Below are positions 11,135 through 21,684 of a stretch of DNA of 64,000 bases, piece by piece. The DNA lies in the NCBI RefSeq assembly GCF_000143415.4, contig NW_003314272.1, positions 2,567,728-2,631,727 of the forward strand, in the 5' to 3' direction. Numbering within the stretch: position 1 is the stretch's first letter; each line of letters starts with the position of its first letter. A model generated the notes under the pieces. That model ran no database searches, was not told the DNA's origin, and saw only the letters and a program-made list of their open reading frames with translations. Position numbers and translations under genes: made by a program. This DNA is from Selaginella moellendorffii. Lineage: Eukaryota > Streptophyta > Lycopodiopsida > Selaginellales > Selaginellaceae.

Positions 11135-13828
11135 ATGGCTCTCGCAAGGGGAGCCCTTACGCGTTGTGTCGGTGACTCCAATTTGAGGTTGAGAGCGCCG
11201 ACTGTGAGTCCAGCGATTAGATTGGTCGGTGGTGCTCTCCAAGTTCCAAAGTGTGGATTTCCATGTCTCCAAAGGTTTGGTTTTTTTCCTTTCTTTTCCT
11301 TGGTTTCTCCTTATACATTTCCTGTAGGCGCCAAGCTTCTCATGTAACGCATTTTACGCACGAGTTTGGACAGAACCATGTCCAAGTCGTGGAAGGCGAA
11401 TCCCCGCAGCCGGATGAATCACTGTCAGATGGTTTGCTATCAGAGCTTCAGGTGAATTATACTATAGCTTGCGAGACAAATCTAATGCTTTGGAATGCAG
11501 GTACAAACACTAGAAGAACAGGCGCGAATCTCTGCAACACCTGCTCATCCAGAGAGCTTGTTTGGTAAGCAACTCCTCCAAAATTTTGGAGTTTCTTGTT
11601 CCTGGTTTGGCTCGTGGCTTTTCCTCTCGCTTTAACTCTGGACCTGGGTGCCTCCTCTTGTTGGCCCCCAGCCATGTATGCAACTTATGTTGCTGCGTGC
11701 TTCATGGAGCGAGTATGGCGATTTGGACTGCCTGCTGTGATTTCTCTCCTATCCGATACGTTGTTGCCTGTGGCAATGCTCAGCTTTGTTGGCCAGGTAA
11801 TCCCAATGCTCATAGTGCTTTTTTTTGGCTCGTTGATTGTTTGCATACCAGCTCTGTATGGGATACACTTTCTTTCCTGCCTACTGGAGCACGCTTGGCA
11901 CTTTGCTCTTCCTGCGGTTATCGCAATTCTGCACCGCAGCTTCCTCCCCGTGGCTGCGGAGAATTTCGTAAGCCAGGTAGTTTTTATAAGTTTGATCCCA
12001 CCATGTGTTTTCTTTTCTTTTACGTACAAGCATTGTGTGTTTAAAGCCCGTAAGTTTTCGTCACTTCACTAACGCTACTTTGGACACTGCTTGCAGCTGG
12101 TCATCTTCGTCGGTGGCCCTTGCGTAGGAGCGTTCATGGATTCCATGCCAAGGCCTGCATCGTTTAACTTTCTAAGCATTGTTCAGGTATGCACGCGTAT
12201 TGTGGATTTATTCGTATGAAACCTTCGTATTTGCAGACTTTCTCCATGGTCGTCTCTGCTGCCGTGGTAGTTTTCGCCCTTCGTGGTGGAGCAGCAACAG
12301 CGTCCACAACTGGACTTCTCCTGAAACCTTGGTTCATCATTTTGATGACCTTCGGTGCGTTGGAGCGGCTGGCTGGCCTCGCATGCGGCGTTGCTTTCGA
12401 AAGGGACTGGGTCGTTCAGGTAATTTCCAGTCTCATTCAAGAAAACTGCTCGATATCTCAATCACGATTTTGCTCGGTTTTGCAGCTCGCAGGATCAAAT
12501 CGGTCTCTGGCTTTAGCAAATGCAAATGCGATACTGAGAAGAGTTGATCTAGTCTGCGAGGTATAATAATGTTCTCTTTCGTGACTTTTCAATGCTGAAG
12601 CTTTCTTGATTTTCAGATAGCTGGTCCGCTTCTGTTTGGAATATTGTTGTCGAGGTATACTCCTGTCAAATGCATTTGCATTGCCGCGGTAGCAATGGTT
12701 ACATCTCTTCCTCTCCTGGTAAGGTAAAATCTTTGAACTTTTGGTTCTTATCAATGTTATTACAGATATATCTTGTTCATTGTACATATAAGCTTTCGAA
12801 AGGGGTACTAGATCGCCCCAAAACGCGTAACTGGACCGAGTCCAAAGGATATCAAGATCAATCATGTAAGGCTGCCTTGAATTTCTACTGCCGTCTAGAT
12901 AACTAACTGTTGTCTTCTTTTTTTTTCATATTGTCCAGCCGAGGAAGGCTTTCGTGCCATCAAGCGTGGATGGATTCAATACTTGTCACAACCAATTCTT
13001 CCAGCAAGTGTCGCTTACGTTCTCTTATACTTCAATGCGGTCCTTGGGCCTGGAAGCCTCATGACGTCTTTCCTAACGCAGCAAGGTAAAGCTTTACACA
13101 AAGTCTCGCTCTCTTAAAAAATTGTTTTGCCTAGGACTGAACCCGTCGATCATTGGAAGCTTTCGCGGGATGTGTGCACTGATGGGTTTCGTCGCCACAT
13201 TCGTCTCTTCTGCAGTGATAGGAAAGCTCGGGGTGCTCAAAGTAAGTAAGCTCGATTGAGTTTTGCAAACATTGCTTAGATGTTTCCACCTCGCAGGCGG
13301 GATTGACTGCTTTGGTATTCCAAGCCGGGCTGCTTGCTCTGGCTGTTGCTGTCTACTGGAGCACTCAAGTGAAACATCAGGCTGCCCTCATCACATTCTT
13401 GGTTTTGATAGTAAGCTCTCCTTTTTTCGTGTTTTTTTTTCGCTCTGCTAAAGATTTCTTCTCGGTGTCTGCAGGTAGTTTCAAGGCTGGGCTTCTGGGT
13501 CTACGATATGGTGGATGCGCAAGTCTTTCAGACAGCGGTGCCAATCTCGCAGGCCAACCTGGTAGGAACCACGGAGGTATCGCTAGCGAGCCTCGCAGAG
13601 CTGGTGATGATGGGAGTGGCCATCGTTGCGAGCGAGGTGAATCATTTTGGTGGCCTCTCGGCGCTGTCGATGGTGGCGGTCGTAGGGGCTGCTGCCATCT
13701 ACTGGAGATGGCTCGCAAATCCAAGCCCAGAACAGGCTCGATTGTTTCCGGGTAGCAGGGACCAAAATCTAGTTGAAACTTCGCCACAAGTTTGCGACGA
13801 AGTGACCATTGAAGCTTATGAAGCTTAA
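11135..13828 (+). CDS. plastid-type ferroportin (IREG3/SLC40A3-like) metal transporter
   Basis: This is a polytopic membrane transporter of the ferroportin family, plant IREG3 branch, which acts on iron or related metals in the plastid or mitochondrial envelope. Exons: 11135-11274, 11328-11451, 11501-11564, exon 4 (either 11672-11796 or 11852-11976), 12097-12186, 12237-12419, 12486-12560, 12617-12718, 12766-12865, 12939-13085, 13135-13241, 13297-13410 and 13475-13828. With one exon 4 the total is 1725 nt in frame, 574 aa, close to the family length. The N-terminus [14 protein letters not shown] is rich in Arg, Ala and Ser with few acids, like a transit peptide. Family landmarks are [61 protein letters not shown], and [20 protein letters not shown]. 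All junctions are GT..AG. Introns are 47-120 nt. Its duplicated exon 4 is described separately. Identification is strong; the transported ion is inferred from family. Confidence 0.93.
11672..11796 (+). other. ferroportin exon 4, version A
   Basis: This is a 125-nt exon with acceptor cccccag and donor CAG|gtaatc. It enters in phase 1 (completing the codon begun by G at 11564) and leaves in phase 0. It encodes the first transmembrane segment with the core [17 protein letters not shown]. The glutamate aligns with the acidic residue of the D-R-M-W-H-F motif of animal ferroportins. Confidence 0.8.
11852..11976 (+). other. ferroportin exon 4, version B
   Basis: This is a second 125-nt exon, 55 nt downstream of version A, with acceptor cataccag and donor CAG|gtagtt. 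It has the same phases (1 in, 0 out). It encodes the same segment with the core [17 protein letters not shown]. Its open frame, splice sites and exact length are preserved despite substantial sequence divergence from version A. Confidence 0.8.
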
Positions 13829-14973
13829 ATTCTTTTTTTGCTTTTCTTTTCTTTACTCTCATGTAAGCCGAAAAGAACGAGCTTTTGTTATTCCAGGAGG
13901 GATGTGCACCATCGACTGTAAGATTCTGGCAGGGAGGGAGAGAATGCTGGGGTGGAGCTTTCAAGCTTTGCTGCTCTTGAAGCTTGTTTGGATACACTTC
14001 TTCAGCCTAGATATATTAAATATGTTTTAAAAAAAAATCTCCAAATCCATGCGATGGAAAGGCTTAACTGCGCAAGTGGCGCAATTTGATTGGGATGTGG
14101 GGCTTGTGGTTGCCATCCTAGCGGTGGAGCCACAAGACAATAACCAACGTAAATCATTATCTATTTTCAAGGCTGATTCATGTTTACATTTTACTCGACA
14201 TTCTACATGGTTATTATGTCCAAAAATTGATAGAACTTCCAGTGTTCTATAACTCCATGGTACACTGTTGTCTAATTTCGTACACAAAAACGCGTACGGA
14301 ATTAGTCGCGCGCTCTGGCTATTTGTGTGTCCAACAATACAACCAAAATCTTCATAGAGTTATCACTAATCTACATCAAACCATGGATGGAGAGAACTTG
14401 TGTTCATGGTGTCCATCTCTGATTGAGCTCTCTCCTTTAGTTCCTTCTCTTGTGAGGTGGCTTTCGGTTTTGTCCCCAAGCCCAACTGTGACTATCCAAG
14501 GTTTGTACAGATGTTTGTATGCATGGAGACTTTTCAGATGTGGCATTCGTATCCGTTAGCTCCGCTCCATTCATCCAAGCACAATAACTCCCAGAGGTAG
14601 GTGGTGGATTTTGATTGAGCTGTTTCATGAATGCTGCGCATTTGTTGGGCATGGTCACATGCTCAAGGCCCAGATTTCTCAATGGCATGACCATTTGGGG
14701 GGGGGAATTAAATCTTTTCTCGTTTGCTTACCAGTATACGTGTGAGGCACGCGTATGGACTGCTCCCTATGTTCGCATATGTATGGACGGGAATCCAGCG
14801 GCCCTGAAAGCCATGGTGCGTATGTTTTAATGGGCGCGGCGCCTGCGTGGCCTCATGTCAAAGGCGGTCACGGTAGCCGGCTAGCGTAGTGAAACGAGAG
14901 CTCAAAGAACGAACATATCGAGTATAAGAAGAGAACCGCTTCCTTTGGTTTCTCTGGTTCTCGCTCTTTCGGT
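13829..14973. other. intergenic, nothing recognised
   Basis: The first ~200 bases are probably the ferroportin 3' untranslated region. The rest has only short frames, none with recognisable motifs. Confidence 0.5.
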
Positions 14974-15952
14974 TTGTTCTGCTCGGTCATGCCTCGCTCC
15001 AATCCTGTTCGATCGTCCAGGGCAGCACGGGCACCTGGCATTGCGGCGCCACCGCAACCCAATCGCCGCCGCCCGCCGGCCCATATACTTCGTACCGAGT
15101 CCTCGTCGAATGAGTTACTCGCCGTGGAGGTACTTGCGAGGGGATTCCAGCTTTCTCCAGGAGATTTCGCGGCCCCGGATGAAGATCCCAACATCAAGGA
15201 CACGCGGCGCAGGCGTTCAGCGCGCAAGGGTATGGCCGTCACCTCTATATTCTCTCCTGCTGCCCATGATCCAGCAGCTCCTTCCCTTGCGGCCGCATTC
15301 ACATTGCCCCCGGTAGCTTCAGCAGGTTCGTTGGCGCCAAGAACAAAGCGACGTCGTCTAGCACCGCCATCACCAGCGATGGTGGGTGGTCAAGATCATC
15401 ATCCGATGATCGCCGAGAAAAAGAAAGCCACCTCCATGGTCACTCGGGCCGCAACTTCTACGATCAAGACTTCGTCTTGCAGCTCGAGCTCAAAGATCAA
15501 AAGGTCTAGTTGTGCGAAGAGGGAGATCACCGCTCGACCATCCAAGAAAGAAGAAACGAGAAAGAAGAGGAAGACGCCGACGTGCGCGAGGAGATACGCT
15601 AAAAAGTCGTCCCGCTACGTTGGAGTCTCGTACTACAAGCGAATCGAGCGTTGGGAGACGCATATTTGGTGAGTATGTTCTTCCTTACAATTATTTTTTC
15701 AAATGAAAGATCTTCAACAATCATGCTGATTTTTAATTTATCGTGGTGATCAGGGGTACGAGTAAAGGCAAGCAAATATACGTTGGTTCATGCAGCAATG
15801 AGGAAGCCGGAGCCAGGTTAATTTGTTTTTCTCCTTCTTCTTAAAGATGTTCACTCACAGGATTTATGAATTATGACCGAGCTTACATCAAGTTCCGTGG
15901 CCAAAACTGCCCAAACTTTCCCTACTCGGATTACGTGCACGAGATCCCCCAG
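14974..15952 (+). CDS. AP2-domain transcription factor, frame problem in exon 3
   Basis: The protein has one AP2 DNA-binding domain spread over three exons: 14974-15668, 15754-15816 and a third ending at 15952. The start is ATG 14974 or 14989. A basic Ser/Lys/Arg-rich region of about 200 residues precedes SSRYVGVSYYKRIERWETHI. Exon 2 gives GKQIYVGSCSNEEAGA, and exon 3 gives YDRAYIKFRGQNCPNFPYSD. This layout is closest to the AP2/TOE-type domain, whose members are nuclear regulators. The obvious acceptor (AG at 15859-15860) leads within five codons to a TGA, because the heptamer tttatga/attatga is repeated at 15863-15876. Using the AG at 15845-15846 instead restores the frame but adds residues in the domain. 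No second AP2 repeat and no clear last exon are visible, so the gene may be truncated or decaying. Confidence 0.75.
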
Positions 15953-16403
15953 GTATGATCATATTAACGTTTCTACTTTGGCAAGATTTAAACACTTGGA
16001 TTTTCTCTGCGGGGTTTGGGCCCTTCGTTCTTATTAGAACAATCTTTAATTTATAGTAATGAGGTGGCATGCAAATCCAAATAAGCAAATGATCTAGCAT
16101 CTTTGTGATGTATATCTTGCAATCATCGCATTCCACGACATTACATCTCTGGACAAGCTTGAGTCGAGGACTTTCTAGGATCGCTTCGGCTGATGCATTT
16201 CCATACTATTTATGAGTTTGACTTGCGTATTTTCCAAAAGACAAAACCAAAGGTCACTTCACCAGAGAAGGGAGCAAAGGATTGAGCTCTCTCCTTTGTA
16301 CATACAGCTCAAAAAGTTGTATATAGTCTTATAGATCATATCGTTGTCCAGGAAATCACATTCCTGTTCGAATCGAATAGATTTCACACCAATTCAAGAT
16401 TGC
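15953..16403. other. intergenic, nothing recognised
   Basis: No further AP2 exon or other coding signal can be supported here. The composition is moderately AT-rich. Confidence 0.4.
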
Positions 16404-16592
16404 CTAATTGTATGGTAGAATGCCCGTTGCGGGATACGCCCCCAGCAGCAGATTCCACGAGAATAGACGATCGAATTGAAGGCGGTGCTTTAATACGCCC
16501 TCCACACTGCCGTGCTTAAGAGATCCACGACAAAGGTCTCGTCCTTTGCTCTTTTCTCGCTGCTGCTCGAGGAAACTTTGGTGAATGCTCAA
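16404..16592 (-). pseudogene. short PPR relic
   Basis: A 62-codon minus-strand frame reads KGRDLCRGSLKHGSVEGVL and then FDRLFSWNLLLGAYPATG. That resembles a PLS-class PPR segment in which a GKCGSVE unit is followed by F-x-W-N-x-x-L-x-A-Y. Only about one repeat survives, so this is a fragment. A related short piece lies at 32.18-32.63 kb. Confidence 0.45.
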
Positions 16593-17400
16593 GAACTTCT
16601 TGAATAAACCAAGGAAACAAACATGTTTTTTTACTTGTCTTACCTTTTAAGTAGGCTTTAAAACAAATTGTATGTATGAGTTCTCTTGTTCTTCCTATTG
16701 ATTTACATGTTTGAGTGGACTTTTCGATGGAATGCTACCAACGAGTCGGTCCAGCTCTATCACTTGGCCAAGTTTCTCGCTTAGTTTCTCGTTGGTTCCA
16801 ATGTGCAATTTCATTTTGGAGAGATCTAAAGGCTCTGGCTCATGGAAGACACTGTCCTTTTCTGATGCGGCAAGGTAAGCTTTACGATTCCCTCGGCCCT
16901 CTCTCTTCGCTCAGCAGGACGTCGAGAAACTCGGGGTGCTCTTGAAAGTAAGCTCTCCATTGATTTTGCAAAACGCTTGTTTGAATCTTTCGTGCATTGT
17001 AGGCGGGATTGACTGCTTTGATGTTCCAAGCGGGGTTGCTTGCTCTGGCAGTCGTGGTCTAATTGATCAGTCAAGTGACGCCCTCATCGCTCTTGTCTCT
17101 TGTTTTTTGTTCTTGGCAGACAGCTAGCTAAAGGTAGCATTTTTTCTCTCTCCAGCGGCCAGGCTTCTGGGCATGGTGGACGCACATCCTTCCAGACGGC
17201 AGTTCCAATCTCACTGGCCCTCGCAGAGCTGGTGATGATGGGAGTGGCCATCGTTGGGCGCCACCTTCTTGGCTCTGTCTCGTGGAGGCCGGCGGCATCT
17301 ATTGGCGATTCTTCTCAGGTGAAGTTGAACCTTCGCCACAATTTTTGTAAGGATATCCTACAGTTTTGGAATGTCAAAAACTTCCAATTTGAACGTTCAT
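16580..17400 (+). pseudogene. decayed partial copy of the ferroportin gene
   Basis: Pieces of the 10.3-13.8 kb ferroportin locus recur here in order. They are the 5'-flank string (caagaacttcttgaa; ctctatcacttggc; tttctcgcttagtttctcg), the end of exon 10 (gcaaggtaagcttta), the end of exon 11 (ctcggggtgctc then gtaagc), exon 12 (gcgggattgactgctttg) and part of exon 13 ([12 protein letters not shown] at about 17220-17260). A stop interrupts exon 12 (GTC TAA near 17058), and exons 1-9 are missing. This is a truncated duplicate, not a gene. Confidence 0.85.
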
Positions 17401-17537
17401 GAGGAGTGTTTCAAGTTGATAACTTCTGTGCCGGCAAGGGATGACGTTGCTTGGGTTCCATGCATCACTTATACCCCACAGCTCCGCTCGAAAGGCCAGA
17501 GCCAGCCTCTCGAATTCTAGAGCTCCCTCCCGCGCAA

Positions 17538-19087
17538 ATGGGGGTTTACGTCTTGAGTACCATCGCCATTGCCATCGCGATCTTTCTCTGGAAGTTGAGC
17601 GTTCGCCCAAAGCTTCGGCTGCCCCCGTCTCCATTGGGGATTCCGCTCATCGGACACTTGGCTCATCTCGCTGGGAAGGACGCCCACATCACTCTCCAGA
17701 GGCTCTCCAACAAGCTGGGACCGATCCTCTTCTTGAGGCTGGGATGGACCCATGCGATCGTCGTGTCGAGCGCGGAGATGGCGAGGGAGGTTCTCCACAC
17801 GCAAGACGTGGCGTTTGCTTCCAGGCCCTACATGGTTGCTGGAGAGCATCTGGGCTACAACTTCCGGATCGTGGGGATCGCCCCATACGGCGAGCACTGG
17901 AGGAACATGAGGAAGCTGTGCACGCTCCAGCTCTTCACAAGCAAGCGCATGGCTTCTTTTGCGAGCGTGAGGGCCGCCGAGGTCTCGCTTTTGCTGTCCG
18001 CAGTGGCTCGCGAGAGCTCGGAGAACGGCGTCGTGGACGTGAGGAAGCTCGTCTCCATCTTCATCTTCAACATCATCACACAGATCCTGATGAGCAAGAG
18101 GTTTCTCGGGACCGGCGATTGCGAAGAGTCGAGAGAGTTTAAAGAGATAGTTGCCGGCATCGTTGACGTTACTCTACAGTTCCACATCGCGGACTTTGTG
18201 CCCGAGAGACTGCGATGGATCGACTGGACAGTCCCACAGCTCAAGAGGCTGGCCGCGAAGATGGACAAGTTCTTCCAGAGAATAGTTGACGAGCACAAAG
18301 CCGCGCGTTTGCAGGCCAACGCGGTGGAAGACTTCACACACATCATGCTCACGAACTACGCAGACGACGAAGAGCTTGTCAAAGCAATGGTGCAAGTAAG
18401 CCATGGAAGTCCCCTCTTCTCTCTCTACTGGACTAATCGATTCCATTATCGCAATCGCAGGAAATGCTCAATGGTGGCACCCACACCACCTCCGCGACGA
18501 TCGAGTGGGCTGTCACGGAGACGATCCGCCACCCAAGAATATTGGAGAAGGCCCAGCAAGAACTCGAGGCAGTCGTGGGTTTGCACCGGCGAGTGGAGGA
18601 ATCCGATCTGGAGAAGCTCCCATACCTCCAGTGCATCGTCAAGGAGACGCTCCGGCGACACCCTCCAGCCCCGCTGCTCGTCCCTCACATGTCTACACAG
18701 GCATGCAAAGTTGGTGGCTATGACGTACCCAAAGGCACCACCGTCTTTGTCAACGCTTACGCAATCGGAATGGACCAAAGCTACTGGGAGAATCCACTCG
18801 AGTTTCTCCCGGAGAGATTCGCCGGGACGGCCGTGGACGTCCGGGGGCAGGATTTCGAGCTTCTTCCATTTGGATCTGGGCGGAGGTCGTGCCCCGCCAT
18901 GACGATGGGTCTCAAGACGGCTCAGCTCGCGGTCTCGAGCTTGTTCCACGCGTTCGACTGGAGCGCAGAAATCCCGAGAGCTGTCAAGGATCTCACGACC
19001 GATGAAGGCTTTTGCTCTCCTCTCTGGCCAGAGACCCCACTGCTCAAGGCTGTTGCTACTCCAAAACTCTCCAAAGATGCATACTAG
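17538..19087 (+). CDS. cytochrome P450 (A-type), ER-anchored
   Basis: This is a haem-thiolate monooxygenase. Exon 1 ends at 18395 (CAA|gtaagc) and exon 2 starts at 18461, both phase 0. ATG 17538 begins a typical anchor, MGVYVLSTIAIAIAIFLW, followed by the proline hinge LPPSPLGIPLIGHL, giving 494 aa. An in-frame ATG at 17451 would add 29 residues. The helix-C text PYGEHWRNMRKLC, the ExxR motif in KETLRRHPPAP, the PERF motif in FLPERF, and the haem loop PFGSGRRSCPAM with its cysteine are all present. In helix I the sequence is MLNGGTHTTSATIEWA, with His where nearly all P450s have Asp or Glu. The family is CYP71-clan-like, but the substrate is unknown. A ferroportin pseudogene lies just upstream, and a fragmentary P450 copy follows. 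Confidence 0.93.
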
Positions 19088-19149
19088 TCGCCTGTGACTT
19101 TGCGAGCCTTCGTATGTGCCATCTACAAGAAATAGAAAGTTACCACTTC

Positions 19150-19250
19150 GACTTGGAACGAGAAAGACAATAAAAATCAAAACTTGATTCACGATATACT
19201 CACTTCTTGAAGACCCAGGCTTCTCTCGCGTTCCTCGGTGCAGGCCCGCG
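19150..19250 (-). pseudogene. NSE4 fragment (exon 4/intron 4)
   Basis: The strings ggaacgagaaagaca, aatcaaaacttgattcacga, tatactcacttcttga and cccaggcttctctcg match, in order, the exon 4 / intron 4 / exon 5 border of the intact NSE4 gene near 35.57-35.70 kb. Only about 100 bases remain. Confidence 0.75.
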
Positions 19251-19650
19251 AGAGCTCGTCGTGGACGTGAGGAAGCTCGTATCCATCTACATCTTCAACA
19301 TCATCACACATATCTTGGTGTTTCTCGGGACTGGCGATTGCGAACAGTCGAGAGAGTTCAAAGAGATCGTTGCCGGCATCGTTGACGTTGCTCTCTTCCA
19401 CATGGCAGACTTCTTGCCAGAGGCTGATCAGAGGCTGATCATGAAGACCACCTCCACGACAAAACAACGATCAACAACAATCGACTGGACAGTCAAGGCT
19501 GGCCGCAAAGAAGGACAATATCTTCCAAGCAATAGTTGATGAGCACAAAGCCACGAGTTTGCAAGCCAACTGGAAAACTTCACAGACATCATGCTCACGA
19601 ACTACACAGACGACGAAGAGCTTGTCAAAGGGGCAAGTAAGCCTTCAGGC
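19251..19650 (+). pseudogene. P450 fragment
   Basis: The sequence parallels codons about 195-315 of the adjacent P450: VVDVRKLVSIYIFNIIT, FLGTGDCEQSREFKEIVAGI and then EHKA and the DDEELVKG region. Deletions and frame changes interrupt it, and neither the N-terminal half nor the haem-binding half is present. It is a dead tandem piece. The following 150 bases have no assignment. Confidence 0.85.
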
Positions 19651-19803
19651 CCGATTCTATTCCTGCGATGGCAGGAGCTGCTCAAGAACAAAACTTACTT
19701 GTTTAGTCATCAGCTACGTATGGTCATTGACTTCGTTCCTAGCGATCCTGTCACAGACAAGAATGTACTGGATTACATTAGTGAATGGACAAGCAAGAGA
19801 CAC

Positions 19804-20892
19804 TTACATACTCTTCTTCTGCTCGTACCAGTCGATGAAACGCGCCATTCCAGACTGGAAAGAAGTGAACTTTCCAAGTGCGTAGAGGTGTGAAGGAGGT
19901 ACATACTCTACCTCCCACGGCGGCGGATTTGCATCCTCAACCTCGACGAGTTTTGCTTTCTTCCCCGAGATTTTCGTCACCACTCGAACTACGTCCTTGA
20001 ACGATAAAGCTGGCGTTGGAGTGCCGATGTCCACGACGGTAACAGCACCAACGACATGTGTGAAGTCGAGAATCATCTTGATCATAACCGCCACTGCATC
20101 GTCGATGTAAATGTAGTTCTGCCTTCCTTTGCGTTGCTGCCACAGCTGGACGTCTTGGCCACTGGTGATATCCTCCACGAATTTGTAGTACGGGTAATCG
20201 GTTCGTCCAAACTCTCCGTAGACTGTACTAAATCGCCACTCCACCACAGAAAACGGTAACAGGACAGACTTGGCTGCAGCAAGTAGCTCACCGGATCGAG
20301 AAGAAGGGATGTAGAACCGGTTCGGACTGGCGAAGAACGCTGACCTCACAGACCTGTCCGCAGTTGCGGCGTCAAGAATGGTCCCGAGAGTAAGCTGGTT
20401 GAGTGGAAGGCACCAAGGATGCTCCTGCTGAGTGAAGTCCACGATAGCATGGGGCCGTGCGAGCTTCACACCGCTGGTGGCGAGAGCCCACTTAGTCACA
20501 TTCCCATACAGGATGTGCATTCCAGCCCTCTCCAGCAGCTGTGCTCGCTCGTTGCGCTCGGCATCGATTCCTACCACCTCTATCTTTGGCCGAGTGTTGG
20601 CCAACAAGCCGAGGGACAATCTGTAGCCCAAGAAACCGCTCGCCCCAATTACGAGCACTCTAAACGGCTTCTCTTCTTCTTTCCTCTCCTGGAGTGTGAT
20701 CGAAAGCATGGCTATGAGCAGCGCAACCACAGCCAGGCAATAGAGGCTCGTCCTGATGAACTTGATACCTGGCTGCCTTGGGGTGTGTGGGTAGACCGCT
20801 GCCGGGCGAGAAAGAAGATTGATCGCCATCGCTCGCATCGCCGCTTCCAATCCGCGCATTGCCGTTGCCATCGCGCGGATTCCCGTGGCCAT
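19804..20892 (-). CDS. membrane-anchored NAD(P)-dependent epimerase/dehydratase-like protein
   Basis: This is an intronless extended-SDR protein. From ATG 20892 it is 362 aa; an in-frame ATG at 21060 would add 56 residues of low-quality sequence. A single membrane anchor, SLYCLAVVALLIAMLSI, precedes the Rossmann motif VLVIGASGFLG, which suggests a type II membrane (Golgi-like) topology. The segments VEWRFSTVYGEFGR, YPYYKFVED and QNYIYIDDAVAVMI resemble UDP-glucuronate 4-epimerases, which make UDP-galacturonate for pectin. The usual active-site Y-x-x-x-K is not evident: where it should lie the protein has FASPNRFYIPSSRS, with a shortened loop. The activity is therefore uncertain. It is head-to-head with a paralogue at 21.7 kb. 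Confidence 0.85.
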   Translation of the reverse strand: MATGIRAMATAMRGLEAAMRAMAINLLSRPAAVYPHTPRQPGIKFIRTSLYCLAVVALLIAMLSITLQERKEEEKPFRVLVIGASGFLGYRLSLGLLANTRPKIEVVGIDAERNERAQLLERAGMHILYGNVTKWALATSGVKLARPHAIVDFTQQEHPWCLPLNQLTLGTILDAATADRSVRSAFFASPNRFYIPSSRSGELLAAAKSVLLPFSVVEWRFSTVYGEFGRTDYPYYKFVEDITSGQDVQLWQQRKGRQNYIYIDDAVAVMIKMILDFTHVVGAVTVVDIGTPTPALSFKDVVRVVTKISGKKAKLVEVEDANPPPWEVEYVPPSHLYALGKFTSFQSGMARFIDWYEQKKSM

Positions 20893-21684
20893 CGTTCTGC
20901 TCCTAAGCCCTAAACCGCGGAACTTTAGGGCTCTTCGATTCCCGCCAATAGCTTTCGAAATTGGTTTAAACACTTTGATTTCAGTTGTGGAGTTATGATC
21001 GCAAGAAGCGGTAAATCTCCCATTGCATGTCACCGACGGTGTGGTGACAGCCAGAATCAATCCGAGAACTGAAAAACCAACACAACAACAACAACTATTT
21101 CCAAGGACCCACGAAGACCATCCTGTGTGGAGTTAGGGCATAACAAAGAAAAATCTGTCCATGGTATGGTTTCCGGAACATCAAGCAGCGCATTCTATTT
21201 TTGTTTTTGCAGACTACCACATTTGTGAACTTAAAGAAATTTACACTACACTATGATAGCTTGGCAAGCTTCCTGGGAAATGCAGCTTCAATGTAAGAGT
21301 TATGTCGTATAAAACCCGGTGCCGGCCTTTTCCGGGAGCTCGTGTGGCTACTAAGAGCTTCGAGTCTGGTCCTCGTCGATTAGCTAGCCACGTTTCATAG
21401 AACCCGCTACACTAAACCTTTGTGCTTTCCGGATCCACCAATATGTGGAAAAGAAATCAGAACAGATCAAAGTCCAGCATTCTAATCGCACAAAATCAGT
21501 AACAATGAAGGTCTTTTATGTCTTCTATTCCTCTCCAACCGGGTGAATCGTTGTGCCCGGCTATCAATAGACAAAAGACTGCGGATTAATATTTCAGTGT
21601 GATCAGTTATAATCTAAGAATGTCCATTTTAGTAGCTATTTATATGCCATATTTAGTCCTTTTGTTTCATTAGGGTTTAAAATT
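20893..21684. promoter_or_regulatory. shared upstream region of the two epimerase-like genes
   Basis: The two paralogues are divergent, and about 790 bases separate their preferred starts. A telo-box-like motif (ttagggc, agccctaaa) lies within 50 bases of the minus-strand start, and tttcattagggtttaaa lies just before the plus-strand start. No clear TATA element was identified for either. Confidence 0.35.

Noticed and set aside
11797-11851. Exon 4A and 4B used together in one protein
   Set aside because: Joining them shifts the frame by one base and meets stops, so they cannot be consecutive exons of one protein.
17441-18142. 233-codon plus-strand frame
   Set aside because: It is an out-of-frame shadow of the P450 first exon.
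19251-19650. A second functional P450 gene
   Set aside because: Only the middle third is present, with frame changes, and neither membrane anchor nor haem loop exists.
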